NCBI RefSeq assembly: GCF_003710805.1
Contig: NZ_RHHB01000010.1
Location: forward strand, 26,632-90,631
Source: Agromyces tardus
Lineage (GTDB): Bacteria; Actinomycetota; Actinomycetes; Actinomycetales; Microbacteriaceae
Reading direction: 5' to 3'
DNA: 64,000 nt
This document shows, piece by piece, positions 52,178-60,017 of this stretch; within the stretch, counting starts at the first letter, position 1; the number at the start of each line of letters is the position of its first letter. The position numbers and the translations under genes are program-made. A model generated the notes under the pieces. It made no database searches. It saw nothing but the letters and a program-made list of their open reading frames with translations, and was not told where the DNA came from.

Positions 52178-52183
52178 TACGGT
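52178..52183 (+). promoter_or_regulatory. -10 element of AI-2E family gene
   Basis: TACGGT, predicting a transcript start near 52190 and a leader of about 45 nt that holds a GGGGGA site before ATG 52237. Confidence 0.35.
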
Positions 52184-52236
52184 GCGGCTCAGGCCGGACG
52201 GCGGAGCACGTGGCTCCCGCGGTGATCGGGGGACTG

Positions 52237-53565
52237 ATGGCGCGTCGCTGGTGGAACCGGAAGAAGAAGGAAGCCGCCCCTGCGACACCTGCGATCGCAG
52301 ACGTCGAGGTGCCCGAGACGGCGGCGCCGCCGCCCGCACTGCCACGGGCGGCGGTGATCCTGCTCGGATTCGCGGGAGCGGTCGTCATCGTGTTCGGCAT
52401 CGCCGCGCTGCGCGGGGTTGTCGCGCCGGTCTTCCTCGCCCTCGTGCTCACCATCTGCGTCCACCCGCTGCGGATCTGGATGGTGGGGATCGGCGTGAAG
52501 CGCGGTGCCGCGACCGTGATCGCGATCCTCGCCGTGTTCGCGCTCATCGGCGGGTTCGTCGCACTGCTGGTGATCTCGGTCGCGCAGTTCGCGACACTGC
52601 TTCCGCAGTTCGCGCCCCAGATCCAGGCCGCCGTCACCGACCTCTCGAAGAGCCTCGAGAGCCTCGGCATCGGCACTCAGCAGGTCGACACGATCGTGTC
52701 GGGGCTCCAGCCGTCGAACCTGATCGACTTCGCGACCCAGCTCCTCGGGGGGATCGCCGGCATCGTCGGGTCGCTCGTCGTGCTCTTCACGGTGCTCATG
52801 CTCATGGTCATGGATGCGACGTACGCGCCGGCGATCATGCGCCAGATGGAGCCGCGCCGGCCCGACCTCGTGGCCGCCCTCGTGCGCTTCACGTTCGGCG
52901 TGCGCCGCTACATGGTCGTGACCACGGGACTCGGCATCGTGCAGGGCCTCCTCAACTGGATCGCGTTGCTCATCCTGCAGGTGCCGGGCGCGCTGCTCTG
53001 GGGCCTCCTCTCGTTCCTCTGCAGCTTCATCCCCAACATCGGCTACTTCATCGCGATCATCCCGCCGATCGTGTTCGGGTTCCTCGTGGGCGGGTGGCCC
53101 ACGGCGATCGCCGTCATCGTGGTCTACGGCCTCGTGAACGCGGTCGTGCAGTCGATCGTGCAGCCGCGCGTGGTCGGGAACGCCGTCGCACTGAGCCAGA
53201 CCATCACCTTCGTCTCCGTGCTGTTCTGGGCCGTCGTGCTCGGGCCGATCGGCGCGATCCTCGCGGTCCCCCTCACGCTCCTCGTGCGCACGGTCCTCCT
53301 CGATGCCGATCCTCGGCTGCGCCTGTGGCGACCGGCGACTGGCGACCTCGTCGGCACACGGGAGGTCGCCGCCGAGATGTCGGCGGCCGTGCGTGCCGAC
53401 TCGAAGGCCGCACGAGCGGAGTCGAAGGCGGCGCGCACGGCGCGTCGGCGTGTCGGTTCCGCGCCATCCGCCGAGCCGTCGACGGCCATCACCTCGTCGG
53501 CGACGTCGGCGACCGAGTCGCCGGCCGCCACGACCGGTCGCACCCCGAACCCACCGGCGAAGTGA
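52237..53565 (+). CDS. AI-2E family transporter (YhhT/TqsA-like)
   Basis: 442 residues with about eight membrane helices, a basic N-terminus (ARRWWNRKKKE) and a long hydrophilic Ala/Ser-rich C-terminal tail from about 380. Family features are visible: RGVVAPVFLALVLTICVHPL near 56-75, a periplasmic or coiled helical region near 120-170, and PNIGYFIAIIPPIVFGFLVGGWPTA near 266-290. Members export or exchange small molecules, including AI-2 or ions; the substrate here is unknown. The ATG has GGGGGAC ahead. Stands alone between the EamA and YihY genes. Confidence 0.85.
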   Translation: MARRWWNRKKKEAAPATPAIADVEVPETAAPPPALPRAAVILLGFAGAVVIVFGIAALRGVVAPVFLALVLTICVHPLRIWMVGIGVKRGAATVIAILAVFALIGGFVALLVISVAQFATLLPQFAPQIQAAVTDLSKSLESLGIGTQQVDTIVSGLQPSNLIDFATQLLGGIAGIVGSLVVLFTVLMLMVMDATYAPAIMRQMEPRRPDLVAALVRFTFGVRRYMVVTTGLGIVQGLLNWIALLILQVPGALLWGLLSFLCSFIPNIGYFIAIIPPIVFGFLVGGWPTAIAVIVVYGLVNAVVQSIVQPRVVGNAVALSQTITFVSVLFWAVVLGPIGAILAVPLTLLVRTVLLDADPRLRLWRPATGDLVGTREVAAEMSAAVRADSKAARAESKAARTARRRVGSAPSAEPSTAITSSATSATESPAATTGRTPNPPAK

Positions 53566-53633
53566 TCCCGTCTCCCGGGTGAGGCCGGCCGCCGGGCCGC
53601 TGTCAAGCTCCTGCGCCCGCCGTGGCCGCTCGA

Positions 53634-53639
53634 TAGCCT
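53634..53639 (+). promoter_or_regulatory. -10 element of yihY-like gene (leaderless)
   Basis: TAGCCT ends 6 nt before the ATG at 53646. Confidence 0.55.
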
Positions 53640-53645
53640 GACGGC

Positions 53646-54698
53646 ATGAGCGAGCAATCGGATGCCGCGGAGGCGCGGCCGAGTCGCGGCATCCGGGTAC
53701 GGGTGAAACGGGCCGTCGAGTGGGCCATGAGCACCAAGCCCGTGCGCGCGTTCCTGCTGTACCAGGAGCAGCACGGGGCGATGCTCGCCGACAGCGTGAC
53801 CTACCGCACCCTGTTCTCGGTGTTCGCGGGCACGTTCCTCGGGTTCGCGATCATCAGCCTGTGGCTCGCCGGCAACCCCGACGTGATCGACGCGCTCGTC
53901 GCGACGATCGGCAACGTGATCCCGGGGCTCGTCGGCGACGGCGCGGTCATCGATCCCGCCGACCTCGTGCAGCCCCTGACCCTGAGCATCGCCGGCGCGC
54001 TCGCGCTCATCGGACTCGTCGGCGCCGCGATCGGGGCGATCGGGGCGCTGCGCGTGGCCTTCCGCCAGCTCGCCGGGGTGCCCGACGATCGCACGTTCTT
54101 CCTCTGGCTGATGGTGCGCGACCTCGGGATCGCCATCGGATTCGGACTCCTGCTCGTGCTCGGGTCCGCGGTGACGGTGTTCGGCACCGGGGCGCTCGGC
54201 ACGCTGCTCGGCTGGCTCGCCGTCCCGTCGGGCAACGCCATCCTCGAGGGCGGCTCCCGCACGCTCTCGATCGTCGTCACGTTCGTGATCGACACGCTCG
54301 TGATCGCCGGACTGTTCCGCATCCTCGCGGGGATCCGGCCGAGCGCCCGGTCGCTGTGGCCGGGCGCCCTGCTCGGCGCACTGGGGCTCACGGTGCTGCA
54401 GGTGCTGTCGGGGCTCTTCGTGGGCGGCGCAAGCAACAACCCGTTGCTCGCATCGTTCGGATCCCTGATCGCCCTGCTCATCTGGCTCAACCTCTCCAGC
54501 CAGGTCGTGCTCATCGCCGGCGCCTACATCATCACGGGCGACGACGAGGAGCACGACCGGGTCGCGGCCCGCTACGGCGCCACCTCGATGGCGTTGCGGC
54601 GACTGAAGCGTGCCCAGCGCAGGGCAGCGGATGCCGCGGCCGAGGTCGCCGCGGCACGGGACGCGCTCCCCGGGGTGCAGCACACCGACGGGCGCTGA
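53646..54698 (+). CDS. YihY/virulence factor BrkB family membrane protein
   Basis: 350 residues with six predicted membrane helices, a cytoplasmic N-terminus, and the family's ADSVTYRTLFSVFAGTFLGFAIISL near 48-72 and LLALLIWLNLSSQVVLIAGAYI-type helix near 270-295. Once misnamed ribonuclease BN; the real function is unknown (transport is suspected). The C-terminal tail is Ala/Arg-rich and probably coiled. Leaderless ATG start. Followed by three hairpins before a convergent small gene. Confidence 0.88.
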   Translation: MSEQSDAAEARPSRGIRVRVKRAVEWAMSTKPVRAFLLYQEQHGAMLADSVTYRTLFSVFAGTFLGFAIISLWLAGNPDVIDALVATIGNVIPGLVGDGAVIDPADLVQPLTLSIAGALALIGLVGAAIGAIGALRVAFRQLAGVPDDRTFFLWLMVRDLGIAIGFGLLLVLGSAVTVFGTGALGTLLGWLAVPSGNAILEGGSRTLSIVVTFVIDTLVIAGLFRILAGIRPSARSLWPGALLGALGLTVLQVLSGLFVGGASNNPLLASFGSLIALLIWLNLSSQVVLIAGAYIITGDDEEHDRVAARYGATSMALRRLKRAQRRAADAAAEVAAARDALPGVQHTDGR

Positions 54699-54709
54699 GG
54701 ATTCGAGCG

Positions 54710-54744
54710 CACCGAGCCGCGCGTCGCCGACGCGGGGCTCGGTG
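54710..54744. terminator. Hairpin 1 after yihY-like gene
   Basis: CACCGAGCC plus CGCGTCG (54710-54726) pair with the reverse complement at 54728-54744 over 17 positions with one mismatch. It starts 12 nt after the stop. Confidence 0.7.
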
Positions 54745-54757
54745 GCGGCATGTGGAA

Positions 54758-54795
54758 GCCGGCCGCGCCCCGTCTGGGATCGGGTCGCGGCCGGC
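54758..54795. terminator. Hairpin 2, convergent intergenic
   Basis: GCCGGCCGCG (54758-54767) with CGCGGCCGGC (54786-54795), extended inward by CCC/GGG. It can serve the minus-strand acidic gene as well as the plus-strand gene. Confidence 0.6.
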
Positions 54796-54806
54796 CGTCT
54801 CCGGCT

Positions 54807-54831
54807 GGTCGGGCCTTGGGAGCGCCCGACC
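54807..54831. terminator. Hairpin 3, convergent intergenic
   Basis: GGTCGGGC (54807-54814) with GCCCGACC (54824-54831). It lies 7 bp beyond the stop of the minus-strand acidic gene, so it is the likeliest terminator for that gene. Confidence 0.6.
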
Positions 54832-54838
54832 GCACACG

Positions 54839-55048
54839 TCAGATCGGCGTGCCCCGGGTGTGGTCGGGGTCGACGTAGTCGATCTCCTCGACCTCGACCT
54901 CCTCGACGATGACGTCGTCCTCGTCGAGATCGTCGTCGTCGTCCACCCACGCGTCGGCGGAGCCCTTGGGGACCTCGGCGTCGAGGGGTAGTTCGGCGTC
55001 GGTGTACTCGCCCTCGACGGGCTCGTGCGGTTGCATCTCCTCGGTCAT
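54839..55048 (-). CDS. Small, very acidic hypothetical protein
   Basis: 69 residues, of which 27 are Asp or Glu and only two are Lys or Arg. It contains a run DDDDDLDEDD followed by VIVEEVEVEEIDYVD. No known domain; probably unstructured or folded on a basic partner. GGAAGGG ahead of the ATG and a plausible promoter at 55110-55115 support expression. Its function cannot be inferred; the neighbours give no clue. Confidence 0.65.
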   Translation of the reverse strand: MTEEMQPHEPVEGEYTDAELPLDAEVPKGSADAWVDDDDDLDEDDVIVEEVEVEEIDYVDPDHTRGTPI

Positions 55049-55109
55049 GCGATACGCCCTTCCGTGCTTCCTGCGGCCGTGCTCCGCGGGGTGCGGCGGT
55101 CGTCGTTCA

Positions 55110-55115
55110 CGCTAG
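55110..55115 (-). promoter_or_regulatory. -10 element of the acidic protein gene
   Basis: TAGCGT on the minus strand, about 60 bp before the ATG, giving a leader of about 55 nt with GGAAGGG. The rest of 55049-55279 holds no gene that I can support. Confidence 0.4.
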
Positions 55116-55267
55116 GCAGCGGGGCCGTGCAGTGACAGGGGGTTGACGGATGCCGCGCCGGCGATCACACGCGACGGGATCACGGGCGTCCGGGATCGCG
55201 TGCGTCCGTCGGTCGCGGCATCGGCTCGACGGGCGCGCGCCTCGGCGCGGCGGCATCCGCCCCGGAG

Positions 55268-55273
55268 CAGACT
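55268..55273 (+). promoter_or_regulatory. -10-like element of the F420-dependent reductase gene
   Basis: CAGACT ends 6 nt before ATG 55280. It departs from TANNNT at the first base but has the leaderless spacing. Confidence 0.4.
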
Positions 55274-55279
55274 GGACGC

Positions 55280-55825
55280 ATGCCCGTCGTGCAGCAGCTC
55301 GTGCGCTCCCTCGTGTCGCCCCTCACCCGCACGCGCGCCTTCCGATGGCTCGCGCCGCGCACGCTGCCGGCCGTCGAGTCGGCGCTCGGCGCGATCACCG
55401 GCGGACGGGTGCAGCTCGCCTCCCTGCTCGTGCCGTCGCTCGTGCTGCACTCGACCGGCGCGCGGACGGGCCAGCCGCGGGACACGGCCCTCATGTACAC
55501 GCCCGACGGTCGGGGCCGCGCGATCGTCGCCGGAACGAGCTTCGCGCGGGAGCGGCATCCGGGCTGGACCTACAACCTCATGGCGCACCCCGACGCGAGC
55601 ATCACCGTGCGGGGGCGCACGATGCGGGTGCGGGCGATGCGCGTGCCCGACGACGAACGCGACGCGGCCTGGGCGCGCATCGAGGCGCAGTGGCCGGGAT
55701 ACCGCGCGTACGAACGGGAGTCGGGCCGCGTCGTGCGCCTGTTCGTGCTTCAGCCGGTCGCGGAGCCCGTGGGCGCAGGCGGCTCCGCCGGCTCCGTCGT
55801 CGCAGGCGGGCCGGCCGGCCACTGA
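55280..55825 (+). CDS. DDN-like F420(H2)-dependent nitroreductase/quinone reductase family protein
   Basis: 181 residues of the deazaflavin-dependent nitroreductase (DDN) fold: VLHSTGARTGQPRDTALMYTPDG-like strand pair near 54-76, IVAGTSFARERHPGWTYNLMAHPDASI from about 81 (F420-binding and active region) and WPGYRAYERESGR near 137-149. Family members use reduced F420 to reduce quinones or nitro compounds at the membrane. Substrate unknown. Its last 76 nt overlap the 3' end of the convergent LysR gene on the other strand. The C-terminal 20 residues are Gly/Ala-rich and probably dispensable. Confidence 0.83.
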   Translation: MPVVQQLVRSLVSPLTRTRAFRWLAPRTLPAVESALGAITGGRVQLASLLVPSLVLHSTGARTGQPRDTALMYTPDGRGRAIVAGTSFARERHPGWTYNLMAHPDASITVRGRTMRVRAMRVPDDERDAAWARIEAQWPGYRAYERESGRVVRLFVLQPVAEPVGAGGSAGSVVAGGPAGH

Positions 55826-56754
55826 CGCGCGCGCGTCGCCTCGGGCTCCTCCGGCCCGACGGCGGCACCGGCGGCGGCCAACAGGCGCACGGCGCGACGG
55901 ATGCCGGGGCTCTGCGCCATCGAGCGGCGATACGCGACCCGCACCTCCCGCACCTGGCTGTGGTCGGACAGTGGCCGGGCGACGACGCCGTCGGGCAGCG
56001 GCGAACGGCCGAGCCGCGGGAGGAGCGAGATCGCCACGCCATGGCGCGCGAGCTCGACGAGCGACGCGAAGTCGGTGTCCTCGGCGACGATGCGGGGGAG
56101 CGCGTCGAGGTCGGCGAAGATGCGCAGGAGCGCTTCGTGGCAGATCGCGCCGCGCGGCGTGCTCGCCCAGGATTCGCCGACCAGTGCGGACCGCTCGAGC
56201 TCGTCGTCGCCCGCGAGCGGGTGGTCGGCGGGCAGCACGACGTCGGCCTCGTCCCAGCAGACGTGCTCGGTCACGACATGGGCGGGCGCGATGAGCGGCA
56301 CGGAGTTCCAGTTGTGCACGACGGCGAGGTCGACGGCGCCGGTCGCGACGAGCTCCATGGCCTCGAACGGATCGACGCTCGTCACGCTGGCGAGCGCGGA
56401 GCCGTCGGGCGTGCGGAGCTCGCGGAGCACGGGGCCGAGGAGCCCGCGCGTCGCGGTCGAGAACGACGCGATCCGCAGGGGCGCCGGCGGACCCTCGTCG
56501 TCGGAGCCGAGGTGTTCGAGTCGCTCGAGACGCTCGAGCACGTCGTCGCCCTCGGCGGCGAGGGCCCGCCCGCGCTCGGTGAGCAGAACGCCTCGGCCAC
56601 GTCGTTCGAGCAGCGGGGCGTCGAGGTCGCGTTCGAGCTTCTTGACCTGCTGCGACACCGCCGAGGGAGTGTAGCCGAGCTGGTCGGCCGCGCCCACGAC
56701 GGAGCCGGTGCGCGCGACGGCGACGAGCGCCCGCAATCCCTGCAGATCCATCAT
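55750..56754 (-). CDS. LysR-family transcriptional regulator
   Basis: 334 residues: an N-terminal winged HTH (about 4-62) with LRALVAVARTGSVVGAADQLGYTPSAVSQQVKKLE-type sequence, then a periplasmic-binding-like effector domain (about 90-295), with a Pro/Ala-rich tail. The start at ATG 56754 (MMDLQG) is set by a TACGTT -10 box 6 nt upstream; a second ATG 3 nt later is the alternative. Divergent from an EamA exporter, which is the likely target, as in the ArgP/LysG-type pairing. The 3' end overlaps the DDN-like gene by 76 nt. Confidence 0.88.
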   Translation of the reverse strand: MMDLQGLRALVAVARTGSVVGAADQLGYTPSAVSQQVKKLERDLDAPLLERRGRGVLLTERGRALAAEGDDVLERLERLEHLGSDDEGPPAPLRIASFSTATRGLLGPVLRELRTPDGSALASVTSVDPFEAMELVATGAVDLAVVHNWNSVPLIAPAHVVTEHVCWDEADVVLPADHPLAGDDELERSALVGESWASTPRGAICHEALLRIFADLDALPRIVAEDTDFASLVELARHGVAISLLPRLGRSPLPDGVVARPLSDHSQVREVRVAYRRSMAQSPGIRRAVRLLAAAGAAVGPEEPEATRARQWPAGPPATTEPAEPPAPTGSATG

Positions 56755-56760
56755 GAAGCA

Positions 56761-56766
56761 AACGTA
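56761..56766 (-). promoter_or_regulatory. -10 element of lysR gene (leaderless)
   Basis: TACGTT on the minus strand ends 6 nt before ATG 56754. By contrast, the divergent EamA gene at 56827 shows only a poor GACAGT at the equivalent position, as expected if it needs an activator. Confidence 0.5.
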
Positions 56767-56826
56767 CGCGATCAGGTGAACGATTCGGAACTGGTGCTGC
56801 ATCCACGATCCTGCGACAGTGGGCAC

Positions 56827-57789
56827 GTGACCCCCAGACACCTCGTCCTCGCCGTGCTCGTCGCCACCATCTGGGGCGTCAACTTCGTCGCGATCGACCT
56901 CGGCCTTCGTGACACGCCGCCGCTCGTGCTCGTGGCCCTGCGGTTCGCCGTCGTCGCCGTGCCCCTCGTCTTCTTCGTGCGCCGGCCCGACGTGCCGTGG
57001 CGCGTGATCGCCGGCATCGGGCTGTTCATGAGCGCGGGGCAGTTCGGCCTGCTCTTCACCGCCATGCACCTCGGCCTGCCCGCCGGGCTCGCCGCCGTGG
57101 TGCTCCAGTGCCAGATGATCTTCACGCTCGTGATCGCCGCCCTCGTGCTGCGGGAGCGGCCGACGCGGCTGCAGGTGATCGGGGCGGCCCTCGGGGTCGT
57201 CGGCCTCGGCATCGTGGCGTTCGGCCGGCTCGACGGCGAGGGGGCGCTCCGGGGTGCCGGCGGCGACGGCGGCACTGCCGCGCTCGCCGCCGTGGTTCCA
57301 CTGCTCGTGTGCGTCGGCGCGGGCCTCAGCTGGGGGATCGGCAACGTCGTCTCCCGCTCCGCGGCGGGCGCCAACGGCTTCGGGGTCGTGGTGTGGTCGG
57401 CGCTCGTCGTGCCGATTCCGATGCTCGCCCTCAGCCTCCTCCTCGACGGTCCTGCCGTCGTCGGCGAGGCGTTCGCCTCGATGGGGTGGCAGACGCTCGT
57501 GAGCGTCGGTTACACGGCCGGGTTCGCGTCGCTCGTGGGCTACTCCATCTGGAACATGCTGCTCGGCCGGTACCCTGCGGGCATGGTCGCCCCGTTCGCG
57601 CTGCTCGCGCCACCCGTCGGCCTCGTCGCGGCCGCACTGCTGCTCGGTCAGGTCCCCAGCGCCATCGAGGCGGTCGGCGCGGTCGTGCTCGTGGGCGGCG
57701 TCGCGGTCGGGCAGCTGCGCCGGCGGCGGAAGGTGGCCGCGGTCGTGGAGCCCCCGAGCGCCCTCGCAGCCGCCGGAACAGGGCGCTGA
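56827..57789 (+). CDS. EamA/DMT-family transporter (LysR-linked)
   Basis: 320 residues with ten predicted membrane helices in two EamA repeats: VATIWGVNFVAIDLGL near 13-28 and LSWGIGNVVSRSAAG near 171-185. This resembles the YdeD/RhaT-like branch that exports amino acids or related metabolites. The GTG start is 72 nt from the divergent LysR gene. The -10 is weak, which fits LysR-dependent activation. Paralogue of the gene at 51209 in family but not close in sequence. Confidence 0.86.
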   Translation: MTPRHLVLAVLVATIWGVNFVAIDLGLRDTPPLVLVALRFAVVAVPLVFFVRRPDVPWRVIAGIGLFMSAGQFGLLFTAMHLGLPAGLAAVVLQCQMIFTLVIAALVLRERPTRLQVIGAALGVVGLGIVAFGRLDGEGALRGAGGDGGTAALAAVVPLLVCVGAGLSWGIGNVVSRSAAGANGFGVVVWSALVVPIPMLALSLLLDGPAVVGEAFASMGWQTLVSVGYTAGFASLVGYSIWNMLLGRYPAGMVAPFALLAPPVGLVAAALLLGQVPSAIEAVGAVVLVGGVAVGQLRRRRKVAAVVEPPSALAAAGTGR

Positions 57790-57841
57790 CCCCGCATCCG
57801 ATCAGGGGGCTGGCCGGATATCGGCCGATCGCGCGTGTCCC

Positions 57842-57847
57842 TAGCGT
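57842..57847 (+). promoter_or_regulatory. -10 element of DUF2306 gene (leaderless)
   Basis: TAGCGT ends 7 nt before ATG 57855. A GGCCG-GATAT-CGGCC inverted repeat (57812-57826) lies near the -35 position and might be an operator. Confidence 0.5.
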
Positions 57848-57854
57848 GACGCGC

Positions 57855-58643
57855 ATGACCTCCGCATCCCGTCAGCCGCGGCACGACGACCCCGACGCCC
57901 CCACGACCAGGACCACGACCCCACGGGCCCCGCTCGCGGCGACGCGTGCCGGATGGACGTGGATCGTCCTCTCCTCGCTCGCGATCGGCGGATTCGCCGC
58001 CGTCCCGTACCTCACCGCCTCACTCGCGGAGCTCGCCGACGCGGGAACGGGCGTCGCCGGCAACTACGACGGCCGTCCGCCGGCCGTGCAGGCGGCGCTC
58101 TACGCCCACATCGTGGCGGGTGGCCTGGCGCTCGTCGTGGGCCCGTTCCAGTTCTGGCGCGGCCTCCGCGACCGCCACCGCGGGGTGCACCGCGTCATCG
58201 GTCGCACCTACCTCGCCGCGGTTGCCGTCGGCGGGCTGTCGGGGCTCGTGCTCGCGCCGGTGAGCGAGGCGGGCCTCGCCGGGTTCTTCGGCTTCGGCAC
58301 GCTCGCGGTGCTGTGGCTCGTCACCGCGGGGCGGGCGTACCGGGCGATCCGTCGAGCGGATGTCGCGGGCCATCGCGCTTGGATGATGCGCAACTTCGCG
58401 CTCACCTACGCGGCGGTGACGCTGCGCCTCTGGCTCGGGGTGCTCATCGCCGTGCAGGTGCTGCCAGAGGGCGGCATCGACGCCGGCACCGCGTTCGCGA
58501 ACGCCTACGCGGTCGTGCCGTTCCTCGCGTGGCTCCCGAACCTCGTGGTCGTCGAGTGGCTCATCCGACGCCGTGGGCTCCCGTCCTTCCGCATCGCGAC
58601 GGCCCCGGACCGGCCCTCGACGCCTGTCGGGGGCCGGGTCTAG
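57855..58643 (+). CDS. DUF2306 membrane protein
   Basis: 262 residues: a polar Thr/Pro-rich N-terminus of 30 residues, then about seven membrane helices. The family pattern is seen as AALYAHIVAGGLALVVGPFQFWRGLR near 79-104, GVHRVIGRTYLAAV with conserved His-Arg near 110, and GHRAWMMRNFALTYAAVTLR near 174-193. The conserved His residues could bind heme or metal. Function unknown. The TAG stop is also the first half of the -10 box of the next gene. Confidence 0.83.
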   Translation: MTSASRQPRHDDPDAPTTRTTTPRAPLAATRAGWTWIVLSSLAIGGFAAVPYLTASLAELADAGTGVAGNYDGRPPAVQAALYAHIVAGGLALVVGPFQFWRGLRDRHRGVHRVIGRTYLAAVAVGGLSGLVLAPVSEAGLAGFFGFGTLAVLWLVTAGRAYRAIRRADVAGHRAWMMRNFALTYAAVTLRLWLGVLIAVQVLPEGGIDAGTAFANAYAVVPFLAWLPNLVVVEWLIRRRGLPSFRIATAPDRPSTPVGGRV

Positions 58644-58646
58644 GCT
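58641..58646 (+). promoter_or_regulatory. -10 element of DUF2277 gene (leaderless)
   Basis: TAGGCT, formed partly by the stop codon of the DUF2306 gene, ends 6 nt before ATG 58653. Confidence 0.55.
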
Positions 58647-58652
58647 CGCCCC

Positions 58653-58934
58653 ATGTGCAGGAACATCCACACCCTCCACAACTTCGAACCGGCTGCCACG
58701 AGCGATGAGGTCCATGCCGCGGCGCTGCAGTACGTGCGCAAGGTGAGCGGCGCCACCAAGCCCTCCAAGGCCAACCAGGCGGCGTTCGACGAGGCCGTCG
58801 CCGAGATCGCGCACGCGACGCAGCACCTGCTCGACCACCTCGTCACGCATGCGCCGCCGAAGGACCGCGAGGTCGAGGCGGCCAAGGCCCGCGCCCGCTC
58901 CGCCGAGCGCTACGCGACGGCGGCGAGCGCCTGA
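58653..58934 (+). CDS. DUF2277 domain protein
   Basis: 93 residues matching the DUF2277 family: MCRNIHTLHNFEPAATSDEV at the N-terminus with the invariant CRNI, AALQYVRKVSG near 28-38, and FDEAVAEIAHATQHLLDHL near 49-67. Small, mostly helical, cytoplasmic; function unknown. Leaderless start. It precedes the LigD-polymerase-domain gene by 32 nt; whether they share a transcript is unclear. Confidence 0.88.
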   Translation: MCRNIHTLHNFEPAATSDEVHAAALQYVRKVSGATKPSKANQAAFDEAVAEIAHATQHLLDHLVTHAPPKDREVEAAKARARSAERYATAASA

Positions 58935-58966
58935 CGCGCTCCGTCGGGCCAGAAGGGGGCAGCGAC

Positions 58967-59989
58967 ATGGCAGGCGACGCGGCGACGATCTCGGTTCCGG
59001 GCCCGAGCGGCGATCGGGAGGTGCGCATCTCCAGTCCGTCGCGTGTGCTCTGGCCCGAGCTCGGCATCACGAAGCTCGAGCTCGCCGAGTACCTCGTGGC
59101 CGTGGGCGACCCGTTCATCGAGGCCAACGGCGACCGGCCGGTGTCGCTCCAGCGGTTCCCGGGCGGCGTCGACGGCGAGCAGTTCTTCTCCAAGAACCCG
59201 CCGAAGGGTGCGCCGGCGTGGGTGCGCGACGTGACGGTCACGTACCCGAGCGGCCGGCGGCATCCGCAGCTCGTGCTCGACGAGCCGGCCGGCGCCGTGT
59301 GGGCCGCGCAGATGAACACGATCGTCTTCCACCCGTGGGCGTCGCGCGCCGGGGACCCCGACAATCCCGACCAGCTGCGCATCGACCTCGATCCGCAGCC
59401 CGGCACCGGGTTCGCCGAGGCGGTGCCCGCGGCGCTCGCCCTGCGCGCCCTGCTCGCCGAGGTCGGCCTCACGGGGTTCGTGAAGACCTCGGGCAATCGC
59501 GGCATCCACGTGTTCGCGCCCATCGAGCCCGAGCATGAGTTCCTCGACGTGCGGCACGCCGTCATCGCGCTCGCTCGCGAGCTCGAACGACGGATGCCGC
59601 AACAGCTCACCACCGCCTGGTGGAAGGAGGAGCGCGGCGACCGCATCTTCATCGACTACAACCAGGCGAACCGCGACCGCACGATGGCGGGCGCCTACAG
59701 CCCCCGTGCCCTCCCGAACGCCGCCGTCTCCTGCCCGCTCGAGTGGGAGGAGCTCGAGGGTGCCGATCCCGCCGCGTTCACCGTGCGCACGGTGCCGGCG
59801 CGGCTCGCCGAGCGCGGCGATCCGTGGGCCGGCATGCACCGCACACCCGGGCGGCTCGCCACCCTGCTCGACTGGTGGCAGCGCGACCTCGACGACGGGC
59901 TCGGCGAGTTGCCGTTCCCGCCCGACTTCCCGAAGATGCCGGGGGAGCCCATGCGCGTGCAGCCGAGCCGTGCGCGCCAGCCTGACTGA
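58967..59989 (+). CDS. LigD-type polymerase/primase domain protein (non-homologous end joining)
   Basis: 340 residues forming one LigD polymerase (PolDom, archaeo-eukaryotic primase) domain: VLWPELGITKLELAEYLVAVG near 28-48, catalytic acidic motif LRIDLDPQPG near 139-148, SGNRGIHVFAP near 173-183 and RDRTMAGAYSPRALPNA near 234-250. It has no ligase or 3'-phosphoesterase domain, so it is a stand-alone PolDom. Such proteins fill gaps with ribonucleotides in Ku-dependent end joining. No ku gene is in the window. GAAGGGGG site ahead of the ATG. Confidence 0.88.
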   Translation: MAGDAATISVPGPSGDREVRISSPSRVLWPELGITKLELAEYLVAVGDPFIEANGDRPVSLQRFPGGVDGEQFFSKNPPKGAPAWVRDVTVTYPSGRRHPQLVLDEPAGAVWAAQMNTIVFHPWASRAGDPDNPDQLRIDLDPQPGTGFAEAVPAALALRALLAEVGLTGFVKTSGNRGIHVFAPIEPEHEFLDVRHAVIALARELERRMPQQLTTAWWKEERGDRIFIDYNQANRDRTMAGAYSPRALPNAAVSCPLEWEELEGADPAAFTVRTVPARLAERGDPWAGMHRTPGRLATLLDWWQRDLDDGLGELPFPPDFPKMPGEPMRVQPSRARQPD

Positions 59990-60017
59990 CGCGCACGACC
60001 CGGGTCTTCGGTCGGGC

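Noticed and set aside
55141..55160. TTGACG near 55143 as a -35 for the DDN-like gene
   Set aside because: It is more than 100 bp from the CAGACT box and has no -10 at 16-18 bp.
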